From Candidatus Limiplasma pullicola (lineage in GTDB: Bacteria; Bacillota; Clostridia; Christensenellales; Aristaeellaceae), in contig DVIV01000050.1 of NCBI GenBank assembly GCA_018710985.1, forward strand, positions 1 to 64,000: a DNA stretch of 64,000 nucleotides, given 5' to 3'. This document shows positions 8,283 to 15,745 of the stretch, piece by piece. Positions within the stretch are counted from its first letter, which is position 1, and every line of letters starts with the position of its first letter. The notes under the pieces were generated by a model. It was not told the DNA's origin, made no database searches, and saw nothing but the letters and a program-made list of their open reading frames with translations. A program made the position numbers and the translations under genes.

Positions 8283-8969
8283 TCAGGTATTTCGTGTGCG
8301 AATGCCCTGAATGTTGGCGTATTCGGACAGCTTGTTCACGATGTCCTTGTAAGTGGTCTTTCCCTGCATGTCCAGGGTGTAGATGTTAGTGTACAGATTA
8401 TATTTACCCTTGTTTTCCACATGAAAGTCTATGTCCAGCACACGCACGCCGATGGTTTGGAAATAGTCGTTGATAAAGGCAATCGTCTCTACACGGTGAA
8501 TAAACTTGATTTCCACATGCTTGACGGAATTGACGCGCACAAGACGCTGCAGCAGCGAAAGCGTGATGATCACGATCGCGCAGCCGGCGATGGAGATGGT
8601 GTAATATCCCATGCCGACCGCCAGGCCAAGGCATGCCACGTTCCACAGCGAAGCAGCGGTGGTCAGGCCGGCAATCTTTTTCTGGCTGATAAAAATGGTT
8701 CCGGCGCCCAGAAAGCCGATGCCGCTGATGACCTGGGCGCTGATGCGCCCATAGCTGATCGCGATACCCGTGCTTTCATTGTTCATGTTCAGCGTGATAG
8801 TATCCGCAATCATCAGGCTTTCCATGATGGCGATGATGGAGGCGCCCACACACACCAGAACATGCGTGCGCATGCCGGCCGGCCGGTTTTTTCGCTCGCG
8901 CTCAATACCTATGACACAGCCGATAAAAACGGCCAATAGCAAACGTAATCCCTGCTCCCACCAGGACAC
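8283..8969 (-). CDS. MgtC/SapB family membrane protein
   Basis: A 228-residue protein with four to five N-terminal membrane segments carrying the family signature ('GCVIGIERERKNRPAGMRTH', 'SGIGFLGAGTI', 'GLTTAASLW') and a cytoplasmic ACT-like C-terminal domain from about residue 145. MgtC proteins affect magnesium homeostasis and ATP synthase activity in other bacteria; the role here is unknown. I prefer the GTG at 8969 behind GGGGGTG, which puts the start just before the conserved 'WWEQGLRLLLA'. An in-frame ATG at 8984 lacks a ribosome binding site and lies only a few bases from a TATAAT box at 8996-9001. Confidence 0.85.
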   Translation of the reverse strand: MSWWEQGLRLLLAVFIGCVIGIERERKNRPAGMRTHVLVCVGASIIAIMESLMIADTITLNMNNESTGIAISYGRISAQVISGIGFLGAGTIFISQKKIAGLTTAASLWNVACLGLAVGMGYYTISIAGCAIVIITLSLLQRLVRVNSVKHVEIKFIHRVETIAFINDYFQTIGVRVLDIDFHVENKGKYNLYTNIYTLDMQGKTTYKDIVNKLSEYANIQGIRTRNT

Positions 8970-9011
8970 GCCGAGCACCCCCATTGATCATATAGATTAT
9001 ATGGAACGAAC

Positions 9012-9620
9012 CTAAAAAATGCGATAGAGAGAAACCACCTTGCCCAGAATCGTTACCTCCGGTACGATGATAGGCTTCATGGCGGGATTTTCAGGCTGGA
9101 GCCTGAAAACGCCCTTTTCCTTATAAAAACGCTTGACCGTCGCCTCGTCCTCGATCATGGCAATGACAATATCCCCGTTATAGGCGGTATTCTGCCGATG
9201 GACAACCACAAAATCTCCGTCCATGATCCCGGCGCCAATCATGCTCTCGCCGCGAACGGACAAAATATAATGCTCTCCCTGTCCCAGCATGGTTTGAGGC
9301 AGGGCCACATAATCCTCGATATTTTCGGTTGCGAGAATGGGAACGCCCGCCGTCACGCGTCCCACAACGGGCACATTGACCATTTCCGTGCGATACATCT
9401 GATGATCTGCAGGTACGGAAATGGCCCGCGGTTTCATCGAATCGCGGTACAGCAGCCCCTTTTTCTCCAGGCGGATCAAATGGCCATGAACCGTGGAGGT
9501 ACTCTTGAGGCCGGTGGCGTCGCAAATTTCACGCACCGATGGGGGATATCCCTTTTGCAGCGTAGCCTTCTCAATATACGCAAGGATCTTAGCCTGGGTG
9601 TCTCCCCGCGGATTGCTCAT
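9012..9620 (-). CDS. lexA: LexA repressor, SOS regulator
   Basis: A 202-residue LexA of normal length. The N-terminal winged helix-turn-helix (residues 1-65) has 'GYPPSVREICDATGLKST'. The autocleavage site is Ala91-Gly92 in 'VTAGVP', and the S24 catalytic dyad is Ser126 ('RGESMIGAG') and Lys163 ('ATVKRFY'). RecA-stimulated self-cleavage would derepress SOS genes. A consensus SOS box at 9690-9703 lies upstream, so autoregulation is likely. Candidate promoter elements are TTGCCA (9681-9676) and TATGCT, 18 bases apart. Start ATG follows AGGAAG. Confidence 0.97.
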   Translation of the reverse strand: MSNPRGDTQAKILAYIEKATLQKGYPPSVREICDATGLKSTSTVHGHLIRLEKKGLLYRDSMKPRAISVPADHQMYRTEMVNVPVVGRVTAGVPILATENIEDYVALPQTMLGQGEHYILSVRGESMIGAGIMDGDFVVVHRQNTAYNGDIVIAMIEDEATVKRFYKEKGVFRLQPENPAMKPIIVPEVTILGKVVSLYRIF

Positions 9621-9689
9621 GGCTTCACTTCCTTACGCTTCAATCGGTTATAGCATACCATAAAATGAAGGGAATTGGCAAGTGTTTTA

Positions 9690-9703
9690 CGAACGAATGT
9701 TTC
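9690..9703. promoter_or_regulatory. LexA (SOS) box
   Basis: CGAACGAATGTTTC matches every position of the Gram-positive SOS consensus CGAACRNRYGTTYC. It lies 70 bases upstream of lexA, 8 bases upstream of a candidate -35 element, and abuts the stop codon of the recombinase gene. Confidence 0.85.
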
Positions 9704-10803
9704 TATTTCTGCGCGTCTTCCGGCAGAGAGGGAAGATGCACGTTGCGGGCTGCGTCCCGGCGTCGCTGGTCGCTCATGGCGGCATAATGCCTGCGTGTGG
9801 TGTTGACATCGGAATGCCCAAGTGCATCCGCCACCAGGTAAATATCCTCCGTTTCGTGATACAGACGCGTGGCATATGTGCTGCGCAGCTTGTGAGGGCT
9901 CATGCGCTTTTTGAGCGGAACGGCCACGGAGCAGTACTTCTTGACCATGATCTGAACGGCGCGCTGGGAGATGCGCTTGCGCTGCAGGGACAAAAACAGT
10001 GCGTTTTCATCCGCCTTGGTTGCAGGCTGAATCTGTTTTCGCTCCTCCAGATAGCTTTTCAGCGCTTCGGCCACCTCGTTTGGATAATACAAAATCACCT
10101 GATTTCCGCCCTTGCGCGTAACCAGCACAGCCTTGCCGGCAAGATCCAGGTCGCCTATATCAATGCCCACGCACTCGCTGACGCGAATGCCCGTGCCCAG
10201 AAACAGCATCAGGATGGCATAATCCCGTTTGCGCGTATGCGCATGGAAGCGCTGCTGGGCGGCGGTCAGCTCTGCGCCATCATCCGCGACAGCCAGCAGA
10301 CGCTCGATTTCCGGGCCAATCAGGTGCAGAATTGGCTTCTCGTGAAGCTTTGGCAGGGAGACCAGCGCCGCGACATTTCCGGGGATACGCTCCATCTTGA
10401 AGAGATAGTCGAAATAGGAACGCAGGGAGGACAGCTTGCGCATGACGCCGCATTCGTGGTTTCGAAGCACCTTTTGCTGCTCGACGGTTTCGCCGATACT
10501 GGCATCTTTGTAGTACAGGGTTAAATAGTCCGCATAGCCATTGAGGTCGCGCGCGGTGAAATGGGCCATGTCGTCATCAGTCCACGCAGCGGGCGTTTTT
10601 GTCGAAAAATAGGGCAATTCCTTTGCCGCGTAGTCACAAAACGTCTGTAAATCGATCGTGTAGGCCATACGGGTCAGCGGACTGGTGGTCATAGTGATGC
10701 TGTTGATAAAATCCGTGCAGGATGGCGGCAGTTCCCGAAGCATACGGCGAACTTTTTCGGTACGCTCGGCATTGATGCGTTCCTGATACGTTATTTCAGG
10801 CAT
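9703..10803 (-). CDS. XerS-like tyrosine recombinase
   Basis: A 366-residue site-specific recombinase. The N-terminal SAM-like DNA-binding domain covers about residues 15-140. The catalytic residues are visible: Arg207 ('GTGIRVSE'), Lys231, His304 and Arg307 ('SPHKLRSTYATRLY'), His330 ('ALGHSDVNTT') and nucleophile Tyr340 ('RRHYAAM'). The C-terminal block closely resembles XerS, the single-recombinase dimer-resolution enzyme of streptococci. There are no other phage or integron genes nearby and a dif-like inverted repeat lies just upstream, which favours a housekeeping chromosome-resolution role over an integrase. A promoter is at 10884-10912. Confidence 0.85.
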   Translation of the reverse strand: MPEITYQERINAERTEKVRRMLRELPPSCTDFINSITMTTSPLTRMAYTIDLQTFCDYAAKELPYFSTKTPAAWTDDDMAHFTARDLNGYADYLTLYYKDASIGETVEQQKVLRNHECGVMRKLSSLRSYFDYLFKMERIPGNVAALVSLPKLHEKPILHLIGPEIERLLAVADDGAELTAAQQRFHAHTRKRDYAILMLFLGTGIRVSECVGIDIGDLDLAGKAVLVTRKGGNQVILYYPNEVAEALKSYLEERKQIQPATKADENALFLSLQRKRISQRAVQIMVKKYCSVAVPLKKRMSPHKLRSTYATRLYHETEDIYLVADALGHSDVNTTRRHYAAMSDQRRRDAARNVHLPSLPEDAQK

Positions 10804-10847
10804 TGGGCTGACCTCCCGGCATAGAATCTCAAATCGCGCTTCAACTA

Positions 10848-10871
10848 TTCGTAAAAGTGTTCTTTAGCGAA
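10848..10871. repeat. dif-like imperfect inverted repeat upstream of the xerS-like gene
   Basis: TTCGTAAAAG - TGTT - CTTTAGCGAA: two 10-base arms matching at 8 of 10 positions, 45 bases upstream of the recombinase ATG. Xer sites have two roughly 11-base arms and a short centre, and in streptococci the XerS site lies next to xerS. This is a candidate only; an operator is the alternative. Confidence 0.35.
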
Positions 10872-10883
10872 AAGTTCTTTTAT

Positions 10884-10912
10884 AGCATACATCATCTTTT
10901 CTGGCCTGTCAA
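10884..10912 (-). promoter_or_regulatory. Promoter of the xerS-like gene
   Basis: Minus strand TTGACA (10912-10907), 17-base spacer, TATGCT (10889-10884), followed by the inverted repeat at 10848-10871. Confidence 0.6.
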
Positions 10913-10994
10913 GTTCCCTCTCCGTCAGATATTCCGCTATCGCTTTGCGGCCTCTTTCACGGGTGGCAATCACGGATGAACGCGGCATATGAGC

Positions 10995-11029
10995 AAAAAA
11001 GAAAGGCCGCTCTTCAAAGCTGCCTTTCC
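10995..11029 (-). terminator. Terminator after rnhA
   Basis: Minus strand GAAAGGC / GCCTTTC stem with extra pairing in the loop, followed by TTTTTT, 11 bases after the rnhA stop. Confidence 0.8.
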
Positions 11030-11039
11030 TTTCAACGGG

Positions 11040-11558
11040 TCAGGGCTTTTGCTCCTCCCCCACTTTGGTTTCTTCCTCCGGCTTTTCGCCGTTAAGCCTG
11101 CGATATTCCCGGATAGCTGATGTCGCCAGCTCGTCGCAGCGATTGTTCCAGGGATTATCGGCATGCCCCTTCACCTTATGGAAGGTGATCTCATGCTTTT
11201 TGGTGCGAATCACCTGCAGCAAAAGCTTCCACAAGTCGCTGTTTTCCACGGGCTGCTTTTTACTGTTCACCCAGCCGTTTTTCTGCCAGTTGTCAATCCA
11301 ATGATCGTTAAAGGCGTTCACCGTATAGGCGGAATCCGAATAAACCTCCACCACACATGGCTCCTTCAGCGCGCCAAGCCCTGCGATTACGGCAAAGATT
11401 TCCATACGGTTGTTGGTGGTATTGGACATGTGGCCGGACATTTCCTTGACCTTGTCCTTATAGCAGAGCACACAACCCCATCCGCCGGGCCCGGGATTTC
11501 CGGAACAGGCGCCATCCGTGTAAAGCTGTACGGTCCGCTTGGGCTTGACTTGGGTCAT
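11040..11558 (-). CDS. rnhA: Ribonuclease HI
   Basis: A 172-residue RNase H that cleaves the RNA strand of RNA-DNA hybrids. All catalytic carboxylates are present: Asp15 ('YTDGACSGNPGPGGWG'), Glu53 ('NNRMEIFAV'), Asp75 ('VYSDSAYTV') and Asp142 ('NRCDELA'), with His132 in 'VKGHADNPWNN'. The C-terminus is a short acidic/basic tail. It overlaps proC by 4 bases, so the two form an operon. Confidence 0.96.
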   Translation of the reverse strand: MTQVKPKRTVQLYTDGACSGNPGPGGWGCVLCYKDKVKEMSGHMSNTTNNRMEIFAVIAGLGALKEPCVVEVYSDSAYTVNAFNDHWIDNWQKNGWVNSKKQPVENSDLWKLLLQVIRTKKHEITFHKVKGHADNPWNNRCDELATSAIREYRRLNGEKPEEETKVGEEQKP

Positions 11559-12382
11559 AGCTTCCCTCTCCGATCTGCCGGGGTGGACATTTTGCGGTTC
11601 TTACGCGCACAGGCATCCATGGCTTCCAGAACAGCGCTGCGGAAGCCGTTCTTCTCCAGGGACTGGACCGCTTCGATGGTCGTGCCGCCCGGTGAGCAGA
11701 CATTGTCCTTGAGCGCAGCGGGATGCTCGCCTGTTGTCAGCACCATCTTGGCCGATCCCAGCACCGCCTGCGCAGCCGCCTGAATCGCCATTTTTCTGGG
11801 CATTCCCAGACGGACTGCCCCATCCGCCATCGCTTCGATGAACATGTAGACATACGCGGGACTGCTGCCGCTGACGGCCACTACAGCATCGAAAAGGCGT
11901 TCCGGCAGCACCTGCACCACACCCAGCGTGGCGAAAAGCTCCTTTGCCCAGCCCAGCGATGCCTTGCTGAAGCTGTTCTCCTCGCAGAGTGCCGTAAATC
12001 CGGCGCCGACCAACGCCGGTGTATTGGGCATGACGCGCAGCACCTGAGCGCCGTTTTCGCGTCCGAGGATTTCCGTGAGCATGGCCATGGACCATCCGGC
12101 AGCGATGGAGATAATCTTTTTGTTATAGATATACTTTTGGATTTCCTCCAACACACCGCGCATATAAACGGGTTTGATCGCCAGGATGATAAACTCGCAC
12201 TCTCTGGCAATCTGGACATTGCTCTCAGCCACGTTAACCGGATAGGAGGCGGTCAGGGCCGCAAGCTGCTGCTCGCTCACATCGTATACCATGGTTTCAT
12301 ACGGCTTGAGAAAGCCGCCCTGAAACGCACCGCGCATGATGGCGCAGCCCATGTTGCCCGCACCGATAAACCCAACCTTCAT
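11555..12382 (-). CDS. proC: Pyrroline-5-carboxylate reductase
   Basis: A 275-residue enzyme that makes L-proline from 1-pyrroline-5-carboxylate with NAD(P)H. The Rossmann motif 'GFIGAGNMGCAI' is at residues 4-15. The C-terminal dimer domain has the family signature 'GEHPAALKDNVCSPGGTT'. Start ATG follows GGGAG. It lies downstream of the rnf terminator and starts the proC-rnhA operon. Confidence 0.95.
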   Translation of the reverse strand: MKVGFIGAGNMGCAIMRGAFQGGFLKPYETMVYDVSEQQLAALTASYPVNVAESNVQIARECEFIILAIKPVYMRGVLEEIQKYIYNKKIISIAAGWSMAMLTEILGRENGAQVLRVMPNTPALVGAGFTALCEENSFSKASLGWAKELFATLGVVQVLPERLFDAVVAVSGSSPAYVYMFIEAMADGAVRLGMPRKMAIQAAAQAVLGSAKMVLTTGEHPAALKDNVCSPGGTTIEAVQSLEKNGFRSAVLEAMDACARKNRKMSTPADRRGKL

Positions 12383-12403
12383 AGCACCGTCGCTCCCTTC
12401 ATT

Positions 12404-12433
12404 CGAAAAAGCGGCGGACGTTTTGTCCGCCGC
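12404..12433 (-). terminator. Terminator of the rnf operon
   Basis: Perfect 9-bp stem (GCGGCGGAC / GTCCGCCGC) followed on the minus strand by TTTTTCG, directly after rnfB. Confidence 0.85.
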
Positions 12434-12442
12434 GGATCGCGC

Positions 12443-13495
12443 TTACGCTTTCGGAACTGCCGCTTCTACGGGCGTCGTTCCAACCTTTGCGTTTGCATCG
12501 CGGGGATGCTTGCGCACCTTCAAGGTAATGGCCTTCTTGGGGCACTTCTTAACGCACTCGCCGCAGCCGGTGCAGGCCTCGTTGACCTCGTGCACCTGCT
12601 TGAGCGCGCCGGAAATGGCCTCGAACTGGCACGTCCGTTTGCAGATGGTGCAGCCGATGCACAAATCACGGTCGATTTCAGCGATCTTGCGGTTATCGAA
12701 ATCTCCCCACAGCGCACCGTTGGGACAGGTTTCAGCGCACATCATGCAGCCCGTGCACTTCTCACGGTCGATCACGGGCAGGTGGTTGACCATGGTGATC
12801 GCATCGAACTTGCAGGCATTCTTGCACAGCTCGCAGCCTACGCAGCCGATCTTGCAGTTGTCGCTGACCAGATTGCCTTCCTCGGCCGCGCGGCACAGAA
12901 GCCGCACGGGAACGGTCTCGGGCTGGAGGCTCAGCACATGCTTGGGGCACGCCTTGACGCAGGCCCCGCAGCTCTGGCACTTTTCGGGATCGACCTTGGC
13001 GATTCCGGAATGCTCGTCGATGTGGATGGCGTCAAACTTGCAGGCCCGCACGCAAGTGCCCAATCCCAGGCAGGCATATTGGCAGGCACGGTTTCCATCG
13101 TTGACCAGAGAGGCCGCCACACAGTCCTTGATGCCATGGTACGGGAATTTGGTCTTACAACGGTCGAGCGTTCCCTGGCACACGACGGTGGCCACTTTGC
13201 GGACTTCCTGAGGCGTTTCTTCCACGCCCATGATCTTGGCGATCTCCGCAGCCGCGGCGGCACCGCCCACCGGGCAGGCGTTGACAGGCGCCTTACCCGC
13301 GGCAATCGCATCCGCCAGCGCATCGCAGCCGGCATAGCCGCACCCGCCGCAGTTGGCGCCGGGCAGAGCATTGCGAACCGCATCACGCTTGGGATCGGAA
13401 GGAATTTCAAATACCTTGTTGGCTACGGACAGCAGCAGGCCCAGTATCAGTCCCAGACCGCCCAATACCCCTACGCCGATCAAAACAGCAGTCAT
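12443..13495 (-). CDS. rnfB: Rnf complex subunit B, polyferredoxin
   Basis: A 350-residue iron-sulfur subunit that takes electrons from reduced ferredoxin into the Rnf complex. Residues 1-28 are one membrane helix. The RnfB-type cluster motif 'ANCGGCGYAGCDALADAI' begins near residue 46. After it come about six CxxC-x2-C-x3-C-type ferredoxin motifs, including 'CQSCGACVKACPK', 'CTGCMMCAETCPN', 'CIGCTICKRTCQF' and 'CTGCGECVKKCPK', a rich set typical of clostridial RnfB. It is the last gene of the operon and is followed by a terminator. Confidence 0.95.
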   Translation of the reverse strand: MTAVLIGVGVLGGLGLILGLLLSVANKVFEIPSDPKRDAVRNALPGANCGGCGYAGCDALADAIAAGKAPVNACPVGGAAAAAEIAKIMGVEETPQEVRKVATVVCQGTLDRCKTKFPYHGIKDCVAASLVNDGNRACQYACLGLGTCVRACKFDAIHIDEHSGIAKVDPEKCQSCGACVKACPKHVLSLQPETVPVRLLCRAAEEGNLVSDNCKIGCVGCELCKNACKFDAITMVNHLPVIDREKCTGCMMCAETCPNGALWGDFDNRKIAEIDRDLCIGCTICKRTCQFEAISGALKQVHEVNEACTGCGECVKKCPKKAITLKVRKHPRDANAKVGTTPVEAAVPKA

Positions 13496-13514
13496 TCGTG
13501 AGCCCCTCTCTTTC

Positions 13515-14093
13515 TTACTGAATCAGGCCCGAGAAGCCCTGGAATGCAAGGGACATCAGGCCGGCCGTAATCAGCGCGCCGGGGAAACCGTCCATCCATT
13601 TGGGCATGTTGCCCGTGGCCAGACGCTCACGGATGCTGGCAAACATCACAATGGCAATGGTGAAGCCGATGGCGGCGCTGGTGCCGTTGACAACGGACTC
13701 AATCAGGTTATACCCCTCGCGGGTGTTGAGCAGCGCCACGCCCAGCACGGCGCAGTTGGTGGTGATCAGCGGCAGATACACGCCCAGCGCCTGATACAGC
13801 GAAAGGCTGATCTTCTTGAGGGCGATTTCCACGATCTGCACCAGAACTGCAATGACCAGGATAAACGCGATGGTCTGCATGTACTCCAGATCCAGCGGAA
13901 CCAGCAGGTAGGCCTGGATGAAGTAGGTGATGAGCGAGGCCAGCGCCATGACGAAGGTGACGGCCATGCCCATGCCAAGGGCGGTTTCCGTCTTTTTGGA
14001 CACGCCCAGGAACGGGCAGATGCCCAAGAACTGTGACATGACAAAGTTGTTGACCAGCACGCTGCCGATCACAATCAAAAGCAGCTCATTCAT
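13515..14093 (-). CDS. rnfA: Rnf complex membrane subunit A
   Basis: A 192-residue protein with six membrane helices, homologous to NqrE. The paired half-helix signature 'NNFVMSQFLGICPFLGVSKK' is near residues 15-34. Together with RnfE it carries the membrane iron-sulfur site and the ion-translocating core of the ferredoxin:NAD+ oxidoreductase. It overlaps rnfE by 4 bases (ATGA). Confidence 0.96.
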   Translation of the reverse strand: MNELLLIVIGSVLVNNFVMSQFLGICPFLGVSKKTETALGMGMAVTFVMALASLITYFIQAYLLVPLDLEYMQTIAFILVIAVLVQIVEIALKKISLSLYQALGVYLPLITTNCAVLGVALLNTREGYNLIESVVNGTSAAIGFTIAIVMFASIRERLATGNMPKWMDGFPGALITAGLMSLAFQGFSGLIQ

Positions 14094-14728
14094 GCGATCT
14101 CACCCCTTGCCTTCATTTGCTTGCGCTTGCCGATGTACTTGACGATGCCGTTCACAATCAGAAGCAAAATGCCCAGCGTGAGGAAGCCGCCCGACGGGGT
14201 GATGATGACCGACATGGGCTTGTAGGCATCGGGCATGATCTGCATGCCGAACCACTTGCCGCTGCCGATGATCTCACGCACGGAGGAGAGCAGCGTCAGC
14301 GAGCAGGTGAAGCCAAGGCCCATGCCCAGGCCGTCCACAGCGGATGGAAGGACAGGATTCTTGAAAGCGTAGGACTCTGCACGGGCGAAGATGATGCAGT
14401 TGACCACGATCAGCGGGATGTAGATGCCCAGCGTATCCGACATGGAAGGCAGGAACGCCTTGATGATCAGATCAATGATCGTCACGAAGGTGGCTATGAC
14501 CACGATGAAGCCCGGAATGCGCACGCGCTCTGGGATGATGTGCCGCAGCGAGGAAATCACCATGTTGGAAAACACCAGCACGAACGTGGTCGCCAGGCCC
14601 ATGCCTACGCCGGAAGAAGCGGCCGTGGAAATGGCCAGCGTCGGGCACATGCCCAAGAGCAGGCGGAACGTGGGGTTCTCATTCAAAAGGCCGTTGGTAA
14701 ACACATGAAAGAGGGATTTGTTTTTCAT
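14090..14728 (-). CDS. rnfE: Rnf complex membrane subunit E
   Basis: A 212-residue six-helix membrane subunit, NqrD/RnfE family, with 'ENPTFRLLLGMCPTLAIS' near residues 14-31 as the counterpart of the RnfA signature. I start at the ATG at 14728 ('MKNKSLFHVF'), which overlaps the rnfD stop; the longer frame upstream lies inside rnfD. In most clostridial operons rnfG lies between rnfD and rnfE, but here the two genes overlap by 4 bases and no rnfG is present. Confidence 0.95.
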   Translation of the reverse strand: MKNKSLFHVFTNGLLNENPTFRLLLGMCPTLAISTAASSGVGMGLATTFVLVFSNMVISSLRHIIPERVRIPGFIVVIATFVTIIDLIIKAFLPSMSDTLGIYIPLIVVNCIIFARAESYAFKNPVLPSAVDGLGMGLGFTCSLTLLSSVREIIGSGKWFGMQIMPDAYKPMSVIITPSGGFLTLGILLLIVNGIVKYIGKRKQMKARGEIA

Positions 14729-15744
14729 GCCTTCGCACCTCCCTGCTTGGCCTCGCTCTTCTTCGCCTTCACGGGCTTCACCGCGCCAAAGGTGCGGGGC
14801 ATGGTCCACTTGTCGATGAGCGGCGTGAGCACGTTCATGAACAGGATGGCGAAGGAGCAGCCTTCGGGATAGCTGTTGTTATAGGTACGGATGACGAACA
14901 GCATCACCGCGCAGCCGATGCCCATGATGACCTTGCCCCATTTGCTCACCGGGCTGGTGACATAGTCCGTCGCCATGAAGAAGGCGCCCAGCAGCAGGCC
15001 GCCGCTGAGAATCTGATACAGGGCGTTGTCCGTGCCGCTCTCCACGGAATAGATCACGCCGGTCTGAATCCAGAACAGGATGAAGGACGTTCCGATGAAG
15101 AACACGGGGATGCGCCAGTCGATGACCTTGCGCACGATCAGGTACACGCCGCCCAGAATCAGGGTCAGCTTGCAGGTTTCACCCAGCATGCCGGGCACGT
15201 CGCCGATGAAGAGCTGCCACAGCGAGTAGCTGCTGGAAACCAACGGCGTAGCCGAAGCGACGGCATCGACGGGAACGGTGGTCAGCCCGAAAAGCTGGCC
15301 GCCGGCCGGCAGGGCGGTAGCGGCGATGAGACCGGCCCAGGACAGCATCAAAATGGTGCGGGCCGCCAGCGCCGGGTTGATAAAGTTCTGGCCGATGCCA
15401 CCAAACATCTGCTTGACCAGCACGATGGCGATGATGGAGCCGATCGCCGCCATCCACCAGGGGGCGTTGGCCGGCAGGTTGAAGGCCAGCAACAGGCCCG
15501 TGACCACGGCGCTCAGGTCGCCGATAGTACTTTTCTGATGAGCGATTCTTTCATACACCAGTTCGGAAAGAACCGCAAAGGCGACAGCCACGATCATCAG
15601 CGCCAGCGCAGGCGCGCCGAAGAACCAGATGGCCGCCAAAGCGGTGGGAATCAGGGCGATCACAACATCCCCCATCAGCCTGCGCGTGGATACGGAGGCG
15701 TCGCGCAGGAAAGGAGACGAAGATACGACCAGCTTCGTTTGCAT
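14725..15744 (-). CDS. rnfD: Rnf complex membrane subunit D
   Basis: A 339-residue NqrB/RnfD-family membrane protein with nine to ten hydrophobic segments. The covalent flavin site is expected at the Thr of 'DAVASATPLV' (about residue 160), close to the usual SGATPL. A charged lysine-rich tail ends the protein ('VKAKKSEAKQGG'). It is followed directly by rnfE with a 4-base overlap. Confidence 0.95.
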   Translation of the reverse strand: MQTKLVVSSSPFLRDASVSTRRLMGDVVIALIPTALAAIWFFGAPALALMIVAVAFAVLSELVYERIAHQKSTIGDLSAVVTGLLLAFNLPANAPWWMAAIGSIIAIVLVKQMFGGIGQNFINPALAARTILMLSWAGLIAATALPAGGQLFGLTTVPVDAVASATPLVSSSYSLWQLFIGDVPGMLGETCKLTLILGGVYLIVRKVIDWRIPVFFIGTSFILFWIQTGVIYSVESGTDNALYQILSGGLLLGAFFMATDYVTSPVSKWGKVIMGIGCAVMLFVIRTYNNSYPEGCSFAILFMNVLTPLIDKWTMPRTFGAVKPVKAKKSEAKQGGAKA

Positions 15745-15745
15745 A

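Noticed and set aside
9703..10803. Calling the tyrosine recombinase a phage or integron integrase
   Set aside because: No phage, att duplication or cargo genes nearby, and the catalytic block resembles XerS.
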